Below are positions 16,390-25,041 of a DNA stretch of 64,000 nucleotides, in pieces (within the stretch, counting starts at the first letter, position 1; each line of letters opens with the position of its first letter). The notes beneath the pieces were generated by a model. That model worked only from the letters and a program-made list of their open reading frames with translations, did not search any database and was not told where the DNA came from. A program made the translations under genes and the position numbers. The stretch comes from Amycolatopsis roodepoortensis (GTDB lineage Bacteria; Actinomycetota; Actinomycetes; Mycobacteriales; Pseudonocardiaceae). The stretch spans positions 186,001 through 250,000 of the forward strand of contig NZ_JADBEJ010000008.1 in assembly GCF_014873915.1 (NCBI RefSeq). The letters run 5' to 3'.

Positions 16390-17343
16390 TCAGCGCGCCC
16401 GCTCGGCCAGCCTGGCCGCCAGCGCGCTGACCAAACCGCGGAGTTCGGCCGGCCGTTCGATGACGAACGGCCGGTCGAGTGCGGCGAGCCGCGCCGGGAT
16501 CCAGTCGAGCCGTTCGGCCCGGATCCGGGCGCGGACCTGGTCGCCGTCCGGTTCGAGGGTCGCCACGGACGGCGGGAAGACGGCACGGATCTCCTCGGCC
16601 GGTGCCTGGATCCGCACGGAGACGTCGTGCCGGTACGGCGTCTCGGCCAACGCGGTCAGCACTCGCCCGGCCGGGTCGAAGTCGTCGGGAACATCGAAGG
16701 TCCCGGGCCGCGGCTCCGCCGACTTGATCCGGTCGACGCGGAAGGTGCGCACCTCGCCGCGGGCCGAGTCGAATCCGGTCAGGTACCAGCGGCCGGAATG
16801 CGCCACGACGCCATACGGATGGACGACGCGTTCGCTGGCGCCACCGTGCCCGGCGAGGTACGCGATCCCGACCGGCTGCCGGTCGCGGGCCGCCTCCGCG
16901 AGAGTGAGCAGTACTTCGGCCTCGGCTGACAGGGCTTTCCTGGCCGGTGCGGTGAAATCGGCGGTCTCGAGCAGCGCGTCGAGCCGACGGCCCAGAGGTT
17001 CGGGAAGTACCCGGCGGACCTTCGCGACAGCGCTCTCGACGGCCGCGACCGACGTGGTGATCAGCCCGGCACGCCGGCCCGCGACCAGGCCGAGCAGGAC
17101 GGCCAACGCCTCTTCGTTCGTGAGCATCAGCGGCGGCATCCGGTAGCCGGGGGCCAGCCGGTAGCCGCCGTACCGGCCGCGCACCGAGCGGACCGGGATG
17201 TCCAGGTCGACGAGGTGTTCGGCGTAGCGGCGGACGGTGCGTTCGTCCACGTCGAGCCGCCCCGCGAGCTCCGCGACGGTGCGCGTCCCGCCGCTCTGCA
17301 AGATCTCCAGCAGTGCGAGCACACGGGCGATGGGCCTGGTCAC
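16390..17343 (-). CDS. YafY-type transcription regulator with WYL domain
   Basis: 317 residues from a GTG. The N-terminal HTH (RVLALLEILQSGGTRTVAEL, then LDVDERTVRRY about 20-55) is followed by a WYL domain with HSGRWYLTGFDSARGEVRTF around 195-215 and a C-terminal WCX extension. WYL domains sense small ligands or nucleic acid. It is divergent from a VOC-family gene and a perfect 10-bp palindrome lies in the shared promoter, so it probably controls both genes. The frame runs on upstream through that promoter, so the GTG at 17343 is the sensible start. Confidence 0.88.
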   Translation of the reverse strand: MTRPIARVLALLEILQSGGTRTVAELAGRLDVDERTVRRYAEHLVDLDIPVRSVRGRYGGYRLAPGYRMPPLMLTNEEALAVLLGLVAGRRAGLITTSVAAVESAVAKVRRVLPEPLGRRLDALLETADFTAPARKALSAEAEVLLTLAEAARDRQPVGIAYLAGHGGASERVVHPYGVVAHSGRWYLTGFDSARGEVRTFRVDRIKSAEPRPGTFDVPDDFDPAGRVLTALAETPYRHDVSVRIQAPAEEIRAVFPPSVATLEPDGDQVRARIRAERLDWIPARLAALDRPFVIERPAELRGLVSALAARLAERAR

Positions 17344-17352
17344 ACCGGAAAG

Positions 17353-17379
17353 AATACCGGGCGGATCCTGCCCGGTATT
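17353..17379. promoter_or_regulatory. Perfect palindrome in the WYL/VOC divergent promoter
   Basis: AATACCGGGC (17353-17362) and GCCCGGTATT (17370-17379) are perfect inverted arms with a 7-base spacer. The site lies 10 bases upstream of the WYL regulator GTG and 49 bases before the VOC gene. Probable binding site of the regulator. Confidence 0.75.
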
Positions 17380-17428
17380 GCTCCTAGCGTGGCCGGTGTC
17401 CCGCTTTCCGGCACCGAAAGGACCAGCC

Positions 17429-17800
17429 ATGCAGTTCGTTTCCGTCCGCGTGATCACCCATGACGTCGCCCGCCTCGCCGGCTTCTACGAAAAGGCGACC
17501 GGCCTCGCCGCGCGCCGGCGTTCCGAGCAGTTCGCCGAACTCGTCGGGCCGTCGTGCACCTTGGCGATCGGCAGCGCCGAGACGATGCGGCTCTTCGGCG
17601 CGGGAGCCGCGGTGCCCGAGTCGAACCGCACCGCGATCCTCGAGTTCCGCGTGGAGGACGTCGACCGCGAGTACGAGCGGCTGGCAGGCCTGGCCGAGAT
17701 CGTGCAGGAGCCGACCACGATGCCGTGGGGGAACCGGTCGCTGCTGTTCCGCGACCCCGATGGCAACCTGGTCAACTACTTCACGCCGAGTGCCCCGTAG
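17429..17800 (+). CDS. VOC-family (glyoxalase/dioxygenase fold) protein
   Basis: 123 residues. One complete vicinal-oxygen-chelate fold with two beta-alpha-beta3 halves: MQFVSVRVITHDVARLAGFY at the start and WGNRSLLFRDPDGNLVNYFT at the end, the usual metal-ligand Glu position being Asn (NLVNYF). VOC proteins act as lyases, dioxygenases or drug-binding proteins; the altered last ligand argues against a standard metal enzyme. A GAAAGGA site precedes the ATG. Its last 25 bases overlap the convergent MarR gene. Probably regulated by the adjacent WYL protein. Confidence 0.82.
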   Translation: MQFVSVRVITHDVARLAGFYEKATGLAARRRSEQFAELVGPSCTLAIGSAETMRLFGAGAAVPESNRTAILEFRVEDVDREYERLAGLAEIVQEPTTMPWGNRSLLFRDPDGNLVNYFTPSAP

Positions 17801-18240
17801 TTCCGGACGAACGCGGTCAGCAGCCGCGCGAACTCGCGGCGGTCGTCGTCCGTCCAGTCCGCCATCACCTCGGCGAACACCGAGCGGCGGAATTCGTGCA
17901 TCCGCGTCACTTCGGCGCGGCCGGTCTCGGTGAGCACTAGGACGGCGCGGCGGCCGTCGCGCTGATCGGCTTCGCGCCGGAGGAAACCGTCCTCGACCGC
18001 GCGGGCGACGAGACGGCTCGCGCGCGGCTGGTCGATGGTCAGCGCCACCGCGAGGCTGGTGACGGTCCCCGGTTCGCCGCTCTCCTCGGCCGCCTCGACG
18101 GCGTCGAGGAGCCCCTGGATCGCCTGGTCCGGCATCGTTTCGGCGCGGTCGCGGGCGAGCTTCGACAGTGATCGCCGCGCCTGGCTCCGCCGGATGGCGA
18201 TCATCGCGCGTTCCACGTCGGCCACGGCATCGCTGTTCAC
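17776..18240 (-). CDS. MarR-family regulator
   Basis: 154 residues, GTG start. Winged helix-turn-helix at about 60-115: VTSLAVALTIDQPRASRLVA as recognition region and DQRDGRRAVLVLTETG as the wing, with dimerising helices at both ends. MarR proteins respond to phenolic compounds or oxidants. It is divergent from a LigB-type dioxygenase gene, with a TTGAA-AG-TTCAA palindrome in the 87-base gap, so it likely represses that dioxygenase. No strong ribosome binding site is visible. Confidence 0.87.
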   Translation of the reverse strand: MNSDAVADVERAMIAIRRSQARRSLSKLARDRAETMPDQAIQGLLDAVEAAEESGEPGTVTSLAVALTIDQPRASRLVARAVEDGFLRREADQRDGRRAVLVLTETGRAEVTRMHEFRRSVFAEVMADWTDDDRREFARLLTAFVRNYGALGVK

Positions 18241-18300
18241 AAGGCGAGTATCCCCGCCGGGGAATAAGGCGGAATCCGGTGGCGTCGTCTATCCTGGTAG

Positions 18301-18312
18301 TTGAAAGTTCAA
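18301..18312. promoter_or_regulatory. MarR-type operator TTGAAAGTTCAA
   Basis: A perfect 12-base palindrome between the MarR and dioxygenase genes, 15 bases before the dioxygenase ATG. TTGAA/TTCAA half-sites are common for MarR-family regulators. Binding here should block dioxygenase expression. Confidence 0.7.
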
Positions 18313-18327
18313 ACACCTGGAGCTGAC

Positions 18328-19098
18328 ATGACGCCGGTGCTCTATCTCAGCCACGGCGCGCCGCCGCTCGCCGACGACGCCACCTGGACCCGCCAGCTCG
18401 CCGGCTGGTCGGCGGACCTCGGGAAGCCGAAGGCGATCCTCGTCGTCTCGGCGCACTGGGAAGAGGCACCGCTGACCCTCGGCGCCACCACCACGGTGCC
18501 GCTGGTCTACGACTTCTGGGGTTTCCCGGATCGCTACTACCAGGTGGAATACGCCGCACCCGGCGCTCCCGAACTGGCGGACAAGGTGCGGAAACTCCTG
18601 CGCTCGTCCCAGACGCCGGTGCACGACGCGCCCGACCGCGGCCTCGACCACGGCGCGTACGTCCCGCTCGTGGAGATGTACCCGGACGCCGACATCCCGG
18701 TGCTGCAGGTGTCCATGCCGTCGCTGGACCCGCGGGAGCTGTTCGACCTCGGCCGGAAGCTCGCGCCGCTGCGCGACGAAGGCGTGCTGATCATCGGCAG
18801 CGGCTTCTTCACCCACAACCTGAGCGCGATGCGCCAGACCGACGGCACCGACGGAGTGCCGCCGTCGTGGTCGAGCGAATTCGACCACTGGGGCGCGGAA
18901 ACCCTGCGCCAGGGTGACCTCGACGCGTTGCTGGACTTCCAGCACAAGGCACCCGCCGCGGCCATCGCGCACCCCCGGATCGAACACTTCGCGCCGCTGT
19001 TCGTCTCGCTCGGCGCGAGCTCTTCGGAAGGAAAGGGCGAGACCGTCATCGACGGTTACTGGTACGGCCTCGCCAAGCGTTCCCTCCAATTCGGCTAA
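18328..19098 (+). CDS. LigB-type extradiol ring-cleavage dioxygenase (YgiD/DODA family)
   Basis: 256 residues. Class III extradiol dioxygenase: LSHGAPPL (metal His) near residue 8, VVSAHWEE near 40, DRGLDHGAYVPL with catalytic His near 108, and GSGFFTHNLSAM. The family opens catechol-type rings such as DOPA using a single zinc or iron. CTGGAG lies upstream of the ATG at 18328, which I prefer to a start 27 bases earlier. Probably induced by aromatic ligands through the divergent MarR regulator. Natural substrate unknown. Confidence 0.88.
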   Translation: MTPVLYLSHGAPPLADDATWTRQLAGWSADLGKPKAILVVSAHWEEAPLTLGATTTVPLVYDFWGFPDRYYQVEYAAPGAPELADKVRKLLRSSQTPVHDAPDRGLDHGAYVPLVEMYPDADIPVLQVSMPSLDPRELFDLGRKLAPLRDEGVLIIGSGFFTHNLSAMRQTDGTDGVPPSWSSEFDHWGAETLRQGDLDALLDFQHKAPAAAIAHPRIEHFAPLFVSLGASSSEGKGETVIDGYWYGLAKRSLQFG

Positions 19099-20279
19099 CG
19101 GGATCGAAGAACGCCGGCTCCCGCCACCAGGCCGAGCGCCAGCAGCGTGACCACCGCGAACGACACGGTCAGCGACGTCAGGTCGGCGATCCCGCCGATC
19201 AGCGACGGCGCCACGAGACCCGACGAATAGGTGATGGTCGCGACGCCCGCGATCGACTGGCTCGGCGTCGGCCCGCTGCGTCCGGCCGCCGCGAAGGCGA
19301 GCGGCACGACGACGGAGACGCCGAGCCCGATCAGCGCGAAACCGGCCATCGCCATCACCGGGTGGACGGCGAAGACGACCAGCAGCCCGCCCAACGTCGC
19401 GAAGACGCCGCCCGCGCGGACGGTGTTGACCGAGCCGAAGCGCCGCACCAGCGCGTCGCCCGAGAGGCGGGCGATCGCCATCGTGCAGGTGAACGCGGTG
19501 GTCGACGCGGCCGCGATCCCCGGCGAGGTGCCGAGGACGTCACGCAGGTAGACGGCGGACCAGTCGAGGCTCGCCCCTTCGGCGAAGACGGCACAGAACG
19601 CGACGGCACCGATGATCACGGCCGACTTCGGCGGCAGCGCGAACCTCGGCGGCGGGTTCTCGTCCGGTGCGCTGCGGACGTCGAAGACGCCCTGGCAGAT
19701 GAGCGCGCCGGCGACGGTGAGCACGGCCGACGCGATCGCGAAGTGGAGCCGGGCGTCCATCCCGGCATGCGCGGCGAGCGTGCCCGCGGCGGAGCCGACG
19801 AGCGCGCCCGTGGTCCACATGCCGTGCAGCCCCGACATGACCGACTTGCCCATCCGCTCCTCGACGTCGACGCCGAGGGCGTTCATCAGCACGTCGGAGG
19901 TACCCGCCGCGGTGCCCATGACGAACAGCGCGAGGCACAGGGTGACGAGGTTTCCCGCCAGGGCGGGGAGGATCAGCGCCAGCGTCCAGTACGCGAGCAG
20001 CAGCCGGAGCCCCAGCCTGCCGCCGAGGCGGTGCCCGATCCGCGCGGCGAGCGGCATGGTGAGCGAGGCACCGATGGCGGGGAAGGCGAGCGCGAGGCCG
20101 AGCTGGCCCGCGCTGATCCCCGCGTGTTCCTGGATCCACGGGATCCGGGTGGCGAAACTGCCGGTCACCGCGCCGTGCACGGCGAAGACGGCGGCGATGG
20201 CGATCCGCGCCTGCCGCACCCGCCGCGTCGGCCCGCCGACGGTTTCCACTGTGTTGGTCACTGGGCCCCCAAGGTCCAT
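19095..20279 (-). CDS. MFS transporter (YbjJ-like)
   Basis: 394 residues with 12 predicted membrane helices in two halves and the MFS loop motif AARIGHRLGGRLGLR between helices 2 and 3. FATRIPWIQEHAGISAGQL near residues 42-60 resembles the YbjJ-type MFS group. The substrate is unknown; the neighbouring ROK regulator suggests a sugar or sugar-derived compound. A GTG at 20261 is an alternative start with a G-rich site upstream. It overlaps the dioxygenase gene by 4 bases at the 3' end and is divergent from the ROK gene. Confidence 0.85.
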   Translation of the reverse strand: MDLGGPVTNTVETVGGPTRRVRQARIAIAAVFAVHGAVTGSFATRIPWIQEHAGISAGQLGLALAFPAIGASLTMPLAARIGHRLGGRLGLRLLLAYWTLALILPALAGNLVTLCLALFVMGTAAGTSDVLMNALGVDVEERMGKSVMSGLHGMWTTGALVGSAAGTLAAHAGMDARLHFAIASAVLTVAGALICQGVFDVRSAPDENPPPRFALPPKSAVIIGAVAFCAVFAEGASLDWSAVYLRDVLGTSPGIAAASTTAFTCTMAIARLSGDALVRRFGSVNTVRAGGVFATLGGLLVVFAVHPVMAMAGFALIGLGVSVVVPLAFAAAGRSGPTPSQSIAGVATITYSSGLVAPSLIGGIADLTSLTVSFAVVTLLALGLVAGAGVLRSR

Positions 20280-20308
20280 GAGACGACTCGACGGACGTCA
20301 GCGTAAAC

Positions 20309-20329
20309 TATCAGGAAGGGAACCTGATA
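20309..20329. promoter_or_regulatory. Operator between the MFS and ROK genes
   Basis: TATCAGG (20309-20315) and CCTGATA (20323-20329) are perfect 7-bp inverted arms with a 7-base spacer in the 73-base divergent gap, inside unusually AT-rich DNA (TAATTAATT follows). Likely target of the ROK regulator. Confidence 0.65.
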
Positions 20330-20352
20330 ATTAATTCTGGGAGGATCTGCCG

Positions 20353-21543
20353 GTGAGTGTCATCCGGATGCCGTCCGCCTCCCCGAGCACGGCGCGTGCC
20401 ATCAACGATCGCCTCGCCCTCGACCTCCTTCACCGCGAAGGCGCGCTGACGGCCGCCCAGCTCAAGACGTTGACCGGGCTTTCCCGGCCGACAGTGGCGG
20501 ACCTCGTCGAACGCCTGCAAGACGCCGGGCTGATCGAGATCGTCGGCGAAGCGGGCGCGGAACGCCGCGGCCCGAACGCGAAGCTGTACGGCATCGTCGC
20601 CGACCGCGCGTATCTCGCCGGCCTCGACGTCCGCACCCACGGCCTGGCCGTCTCGGTCGCGGACCTCCTTGGCCGGACCCGGGCGGAGGCGTCGCTGCCG
20701 TTCGACCTCGACGTCGACACGGACGTGGCCGTCGAGCGGGCGATCGCCCTGCTGGAGGCCACCACCGCCGAGGCGGGCGCGACCGAGCTGCACACGGTCG
20801 CCGTCGGCGCTCCCGGCCTCGTCGACCCGGCGACCGGCGGCCTGCGGCACGCCGGGGGATTGCCCGCGTGGCACGGGAAACTCGTCGACGAACTCAGGCG
20901 ACGGCTCGGTGTCCCGGTGCTGCTGGAGAACGAGGTCAACCTCGCGGCCGCCGCCGAACAGCGGCTCGGCGCCGCCCGCGACCGGGACACGTTCGTCCTG
21001 CTGTGGCTCGGTTTCGGGGTCGGCGCGGCGGTCGTCCTCGACGGTTCGCTGAGGCGGGGCGCGTCGGGCGGCGCGGGGGAGATCGGGTTCCTGCCGATGC
21101 TGGGCCCCGGACGGCTGCCGACGGCGACCGACTGCGACGGCGGCTTCCACACCCTCGCGGGAAGCGCCGCGATCTGCGAACTCGCCCGCGCGCACGGCAT
21201 CCCGGCTTCGTCGGCCGACAACGCCGAAGCGGCCGAGGCGGCTGTCGGGTACGCGATCGACTCGAACGCCGAAGGGTTTCTGGAGATCGTCGCGGAGCGG
21301 ATCGCGATCGGTGCCGCCGCGGTCACCGCGGTCCTGGACCCGGGCTTCCTCGTGCTGGGCGGGGAGATCGGCCGCGCCGGTGGCGACGCGCTGGCGGCGA
21401 GGGTGAGCCGGCGGCTCTCGGAGATCTCGCCGCTGCGGACCGAGGTCCGAGCGGGCACCGTCGGCGGGAGCGCGGTGCTGGAGGGCGCGGTGCTCACCGC
21501 GATGGGCGCCGCCCAGGACGCGCTTTTCACCCCTGGGGGCTGA
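20353..21543 (+). CDS. ROK-family transcription regulator
   Basis: 396 residues, GTG start with GGGAGGA upstream. The N-terminal winged helix (GALTAAQLKTLTGLSRPTVA) is followed by an ROK sugar-kinase-like fold with GAPGLVDPATGGLRHAGGL and FGVGAAVVLDGSLRRGASGG. The Cys cluster that binds zinc in active ROK kinases is absent (only TDCDGGFH is seen), so this is a repressor rather than a kinase. It probably senses a sugar and controls the divergent MFS gene through the TATCAGG palindrome. Confidence 0.88.
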   Translation: MSVIRMPSASPSTARAINDRLALDLLHREGALTAAQLKTLTGLSRPTVADLVERLQDAGLIEIVGEAGAERRGPNAKLYGIVADRAYLAGLDVRTHGLAVSVADLLGRTRAEASLPFDLDVDTDVAVERAIALLEATTAEAGATELHTVAVGAPGLVDPATGGLRHAGGLPAWHGKLVDELRRRLGVPVLLENEVNLAAAAEQRLGAARDRDTFVLLWLGFGVGAAVVLDGSLRRGASGGAGEIGFLPMLGPGRLPTATDCDGGFHTLAGSAAICELARAHGIPASSADNAEAAEAAVGYAIDSNAEGFLEIVAERIAIGAAAVTAVLDPGFLVLGGEIGRAGGDALAARVSRRLSEISPLRTEVRAGTVGGSAVLEGAVLTAMGAAQDALFTPGG

Positions 21544-21553
21544 ACCGAACACA

Positions 21554-21588
21554 AAGCGGGCCCGGAGTCGGTGACTCCGGGCCCGCTT
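21554..21588. terminator. Bidirectional hairpin terminator
   Basis: AAGCGGGCCCGGAGTC (21554-21569) pairs perfectly with GACTCCGGGCCCGCTT (21573-21588) around a 3-base loop. It lies between the convergent ROK gene and the chaplin-like gene and can serve both. Confidence 0.85.
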
Positions 21589-21621
21589 CGGTCATTCAGT
21601 GGCGTTAGCCGACTGGCAGGT

Positions 21622-24600
21622 TCACATGGTGTGGAACTTCTTGCCGGTCAGGGTGCCGATGAAACGCTGGAACATGCTCAGCGGCGACGAGTCGACGTTC
21701 GCCAGAGCCGGGACCTGCGCGGTCGGCATCGCCGGGGTGCTGTTCACCGCGGGCAGGGTGCCCGTGGTGGGCAGCTGCACCGGCAGCGCACCGGCGGTGG
21801 GCAGCGCACCCGCGGTCGGCAGGGCACCGGCCGTGGGGAGCTGCACCGGCAGGTTGCCGGCGGTGGGCAGGTTGCCCGCGGTCGGCAGCTGCACCGGCAG
21901 CTTGCCCGTGGTGGGCAGGCCCTTGGTCAGCGCCGGGAGGGCCGGCAGCTGGGCGACCTTGGGGGCGTCCGCACGAGCGGCGTCACCGGGCAGGCCCGGG
22001 GTGTCCGGCAGGGCCGGGAGACCGGGCAGGGCCGGGGTGCCGGGCAGCTCGGGCAGTTCCGACTTCGGCAGCGTCGTCGGGACGGCGGTCAGCTGCTTCA
22101 GCGCGGTCAGACCGGCCACCTGCACGGGCAGGGTGGCCACCTGGGGCCCGTCGGCGCGGGCGCCACCGAGCTCCGGGGTGGTCGGGAACGGCAGCGCGGG
22201 CAGCGCGTTGATCGGCATCTCCGAACCGACCGAGTCGGTGAAGGCGCGGGTGAACTCCTCACCGTTGATCTCGGTGAAGTCCTCCGAGTTCTCGTCCGCG
22301 ATCGCCAGGACCGGGATCTCGAACTCGTTCAGCGGCACCACGAAGACGAACGGGTGGTGGAAGTTGAAGCCCGAGAGGGCCGATCCGCTGCCGTCGGTGA
22401 TGCTGTCGCCACCGGCCTGGCCGGTGATCATGCTGGTCGCTTCGGTCTCGGACACGGCACCGGCCACCGCGACGGCGTTGCCGAACACCTCGGGGTCGAC
22501 CGCGGCCGGGATGTCGAGGATGTTGCCCGAGAGCGATCCGTCGAGACCCGAGGTCTCCACGTCGCCACCCGAAAGGGCGTCGACGGTGTTGGAGCCTTCG
22601 GCGTCGGCGATACCGGCGGCCGCGACCGCGTCGTGCGTGATCGGCACGATCGGCAGCGCCTGCACGCCGATGATGTTGCCCGAGACCGCGCCTTCGTCAC
22701 CGTTGGTGGTGGCGTCGCCGCCGGCCTCCGACAGGACGTCGCTGACGCTGTCGCCCTCGGCGATGCCCGCACCGGCGACGCCGTGCCCGGTCAGCGGAAC
22801 CGCGCCGCCGATCGGCGTCTGGACGATGTTGCCCGCCAGGGCGCCTTCTTCACCGGTGGCGGTGGCGTCGCCGCCCGCGTTCGAGTCGGTGAGGTTCGTG
22901 CCCTCGCCCGACGCAATGCCGCCGAGCACGGCGGCGAAGTTGTGCGCCTGGACCGGCAGGGAGACCGGGCCGTAGACCAGGTTGCCCGAGCCCGCGCCAC
23001 CGTCACCGGTCGCGTTGACGTCGCCGCCCGCGTTGGAGGTGGTGTCACCGTCGGCGCCACCGTGGCCCTGGCCGATGAACGCGCCACCGATCCCGAACGC
23101 CTGCACCGGCAGCGAAACCGGCACGGTGCCCAGGTTGGAGCTGAGGAAGCCGTTGTCGTCGTTGGTGTTCCCACCGCCGCCGCCGGAGACGACCTTGGTC
23201 TCCTCGGCCGAGGCGGTGCTCTGGCCGATGAACGAGCCGCCCACGCCGAAGACCTCGGCCGGAACCGCGGCCGGGACCTGGACGATGTTGCCCGAGCCGG
23301 ACGAGTCGTTGCCCGTGGTGCCGTCGTACGCGCCGGCGGTCACGGTCTTCGTCTCGGACGCCTCGGCGGTCGCCTGTCCGATGTGCGAGCCGGCGACGCC
23401 GAACACCTCGGGGGCCAGCGCGGCCTGGGTGTTGACGATGTTGCCGGCCAGGGTGGAGTCGTCACCCGTGGTGTGGCTGCCGTTGCCGGCGTTCGCGTCG
23501 ACGGTGTTCTCGCACGACGCGACGTTCGCGCTGCCGATGTAGGTGCCCGCGATGCAGGTCACCTCGACGGGAGCGGCCACGGCCGGGTCGACGATGTTGC
23601 CGCCACCGGCGGAGCCTTCACCCTCGGTGCTGACGAAGCCACCGGCGTCGACGGTGCTCGACTGGCTGGTGCCGCCTTCGGTGCCGGTGTTCGCGAGACC
23701 GATCCAGCTGGCGGCCACGCCGCCGACGTTCGCGACGTCCGCGGTCTGCGGCACGATCGCGTTACCCGCGACGGCCGAGTCCTCGCCGGAGGTCTGCACG
23801 TAGCTGGGGACGTCGGCCCAGCCCGGGGTGGTGTCACCGGCGGTGGCGTCCGCCGACGAGCTGCTGTTGGAGTTCGCGAGCGAACCCCACGCGGCGGCCG
23901 CGTTGTCGTTGACCTTCACCGGGAGGGCGATCGGCACCGCGCCGACGTTGCCGCCGAGGGCGGAGTCGTCACCGTCGGTCTCGACCCAGCCGCCGGAGGT
24001 GGCCTCGGTCTCGGCCTCGTAGCCGGAGCTGTTGGCGTTGCCGATGATCCAGGAGGCGGCGTTGCCGGTGACCTGGACCGGGGTGGCGAACTGGCCGGCC
24101 ACCACGTTGCCGGACAGGGCGGAGCCCTCGCCGTCGGTGGTGATGTTGCCGGTCTCGGTGGTGCTCTGGCTGGCGGAACCGCCGACCACGCGGCCGGTGC
24201 CGCCGGCGAGCCCGCCGGCGTTGCCGGCGATCTGCACGGGCAGCGCCCAGTCGAGGGACACGACGTTCCCGGCGAGGCTGGAGTCCTCACCGGTGGTCTC
24301 GATGTCCTGGTTGTGCGCCCAGGTCTGGTCGTGGGTGCCACCCTCGACCTCGGCGTCGCCGATCACGCCGATGGCGTTGTCGACGATCTGGATCGGGACG
24401 ACGACGTCACCGACGACCTTGTTGCCCTTGAGGATGTCGTCCGTGGTGGTGAAGCCACCCTCGGTCAGCCCACCGCTGACCTGACGGGCCGAGTCCTTGG
24501 CGGCCAGCGGCGCGGGGACGGCGCCGGTGGTCGGAAGGGACGGGAGGCCTCCGCCGATGCCGTCGGTGCCGCTGCCCGGCGAGGAAGCCGAGTCCAGCGC

Positions 24601-24849
24601 GTCCGAAACGGGCTTGGTGACGGCCTTGGTGCTGACCTCGCCCTTGTAGCCGGGGAGGTCGGCCTGGCCGAGGGGCGTGCCAACGGCGTTGTTGTCGATC
24701 TCGATGGGAACGGTGACGTTCGCGTCGAGCGGGGAGGCCGGGGTGTCGGGGTTGACCTGTTCGTCAGCCGAGGCGATGCCGGTGCCCAGCATCAACAACC
24801 CACCCGTGACCAACGCGGTCTGGAGTCCGCGCTTTGCCCAGGATTGCAT
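21622..24849 (-). CDS. Long secreted chaplin-like repeat protein, 1075 aa
   Basis: Signal peptide MQSWAKRGLQTALVTGGLL with cleavage near GIASADE. About 15 repeats of roughly 50 residues follow (residues 36-870), each built on SGNIV-x5-PVxVxGNAxxxIG, which matches the core of chaplin domains, the amyloid-forming surface proteins of sporulating actinomycetes. Only one repeat keeps a Cys pair (VTCIAG and ASCEN). The C-terminal 200 residues are Pro/Leu/Ala-rich with LPTAGALPVQ-type repeats and no clear anchor or sortase motif. AAGGAG 9 bases upstream fixes the start. Probably an extracellular surface-coat or adhesive protein. Confidence 0.75.
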   Translation of the reverse strand: MQSWAKRGLQTALVTGGLLMLGTGIASADEQVNPDTPASPLDANVTVPIEIDNNAVGTPLGQADLPGYKGEVSTKAVTKPVSDALDSASSPGSGTDGIGGGLPSLPTTGAVPAPLAAKDSARQVSGGLTEGGFTTTDDILKGNKVVGDVVVPIQIVDNAIGVIGDAEVEGGTHDQTWAHNQDIETTGEDSSLAGNVVSLDWALPVQIAGNAGGLAGGTGRVVGGSASQSTTETGNITTDGEGSALSGNVVAGQFATPVQVTGNAASWIIGNANSSGYEAETEATSGGWVETDGDDSALGGNVGAVPIALPVKVNDNAAAAWGSLANSNSSSSADATAGDTTPGWADVPSYVQTSGEDSAVAGNAIVPQTADVANVGGVAASWIGLANTGTEGGTSQSSTVDAGGFVSTEGEGSAGGGNIVDPAVAAPVEVTCIAGTYIGSANVASCENTVDANAGNGSHTTGDDSTLAGNIVNTQAALAPEVFGVAGSHIGQATAEASETKTVTAGAYDGTTGNDSSGSGNIVQVPAAVPAEVFGVGGSFIGQSTASAEETKVVSGGGGGNTNDDNGFLSSNLGTVPVSLPVQAFGIGGAFIGQGHGGADGDTTSNAGGDVNATGDGGAGSGNLVYGPVSLPVQAHNFAAVLGGIASGEGTNLTDSNAGGDATATGEEGALAGNIVQTPIGGAVPLTGHGVAGAGIAEGDSVSDVLSEAGGDATTNGDEGAVSGNIIGVQALPIVPITHDAVAAAGIADAEGSNTVDALSGGDVETSGLDGSLSGNILDIPAAVDPEVFGNAVAVAGAVSETEATSMITGQAGGDSITDGSGSALSGFNFHHPFVFVVPLNEFEIPVLAIADENSEDFTEINGEEFTRAFTDSVGSEMPINALPALPFPTTPELGGARADGPQVATLPVQVAGLTALKQLTAVPTTLPKSELPELPGTPALPGLPALPDTPGLPGDAARADAPKVAQLPALPALTKGLPTTGKLPVQLPTAGNLPTAGNLPVQLPTAGALPTAGALPTAGALPVQLPTTGTLPAVNSTPAMPTAQVPALANVDSSPLSMFQRFIGTLTGKKFHTM
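22230..24745 (-). repeat. About 15 chaplin-like tandem repeats
   Basis: Units of 45-62 codons share an acidic T-x-G-(D/E)-(D/E)-S lead, SGN-(I/V)-V, a Pro-rich beta segment and G-x-A-x3-IG-x-A. The repeats are diverged from each other, so the array is old. The first two and the last are degenerate. Confidence 0.75.
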
Positions 24850-25041
24850 GGGGTTTTTCTCCTTCATTTCGGGTTCCCTTTCGGGTCTGAGGAGGTGCCG
24901 TTCGAGAGGCACCAGAGGGGGTGGAGCGAATGCGGGCGCACAAAAGCGCACCGCCGTTTCGCGGGGATCAGGAGCGGACGCGAAGCCAAGCCCGGGATCG
25001 GGAGGCGTGAGGCGCGTCGGCTACCCCGCGGAGGGAGGTGT

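Noticed and set aside
24880..25040. Possible c-di-AMP (ydaO-type) riboswitch, from a GTCGGCTACCCCGCGG stretch
   Set aside because: The match is weak, the other conserved segments are missing, and it would read away from both flanking genes.
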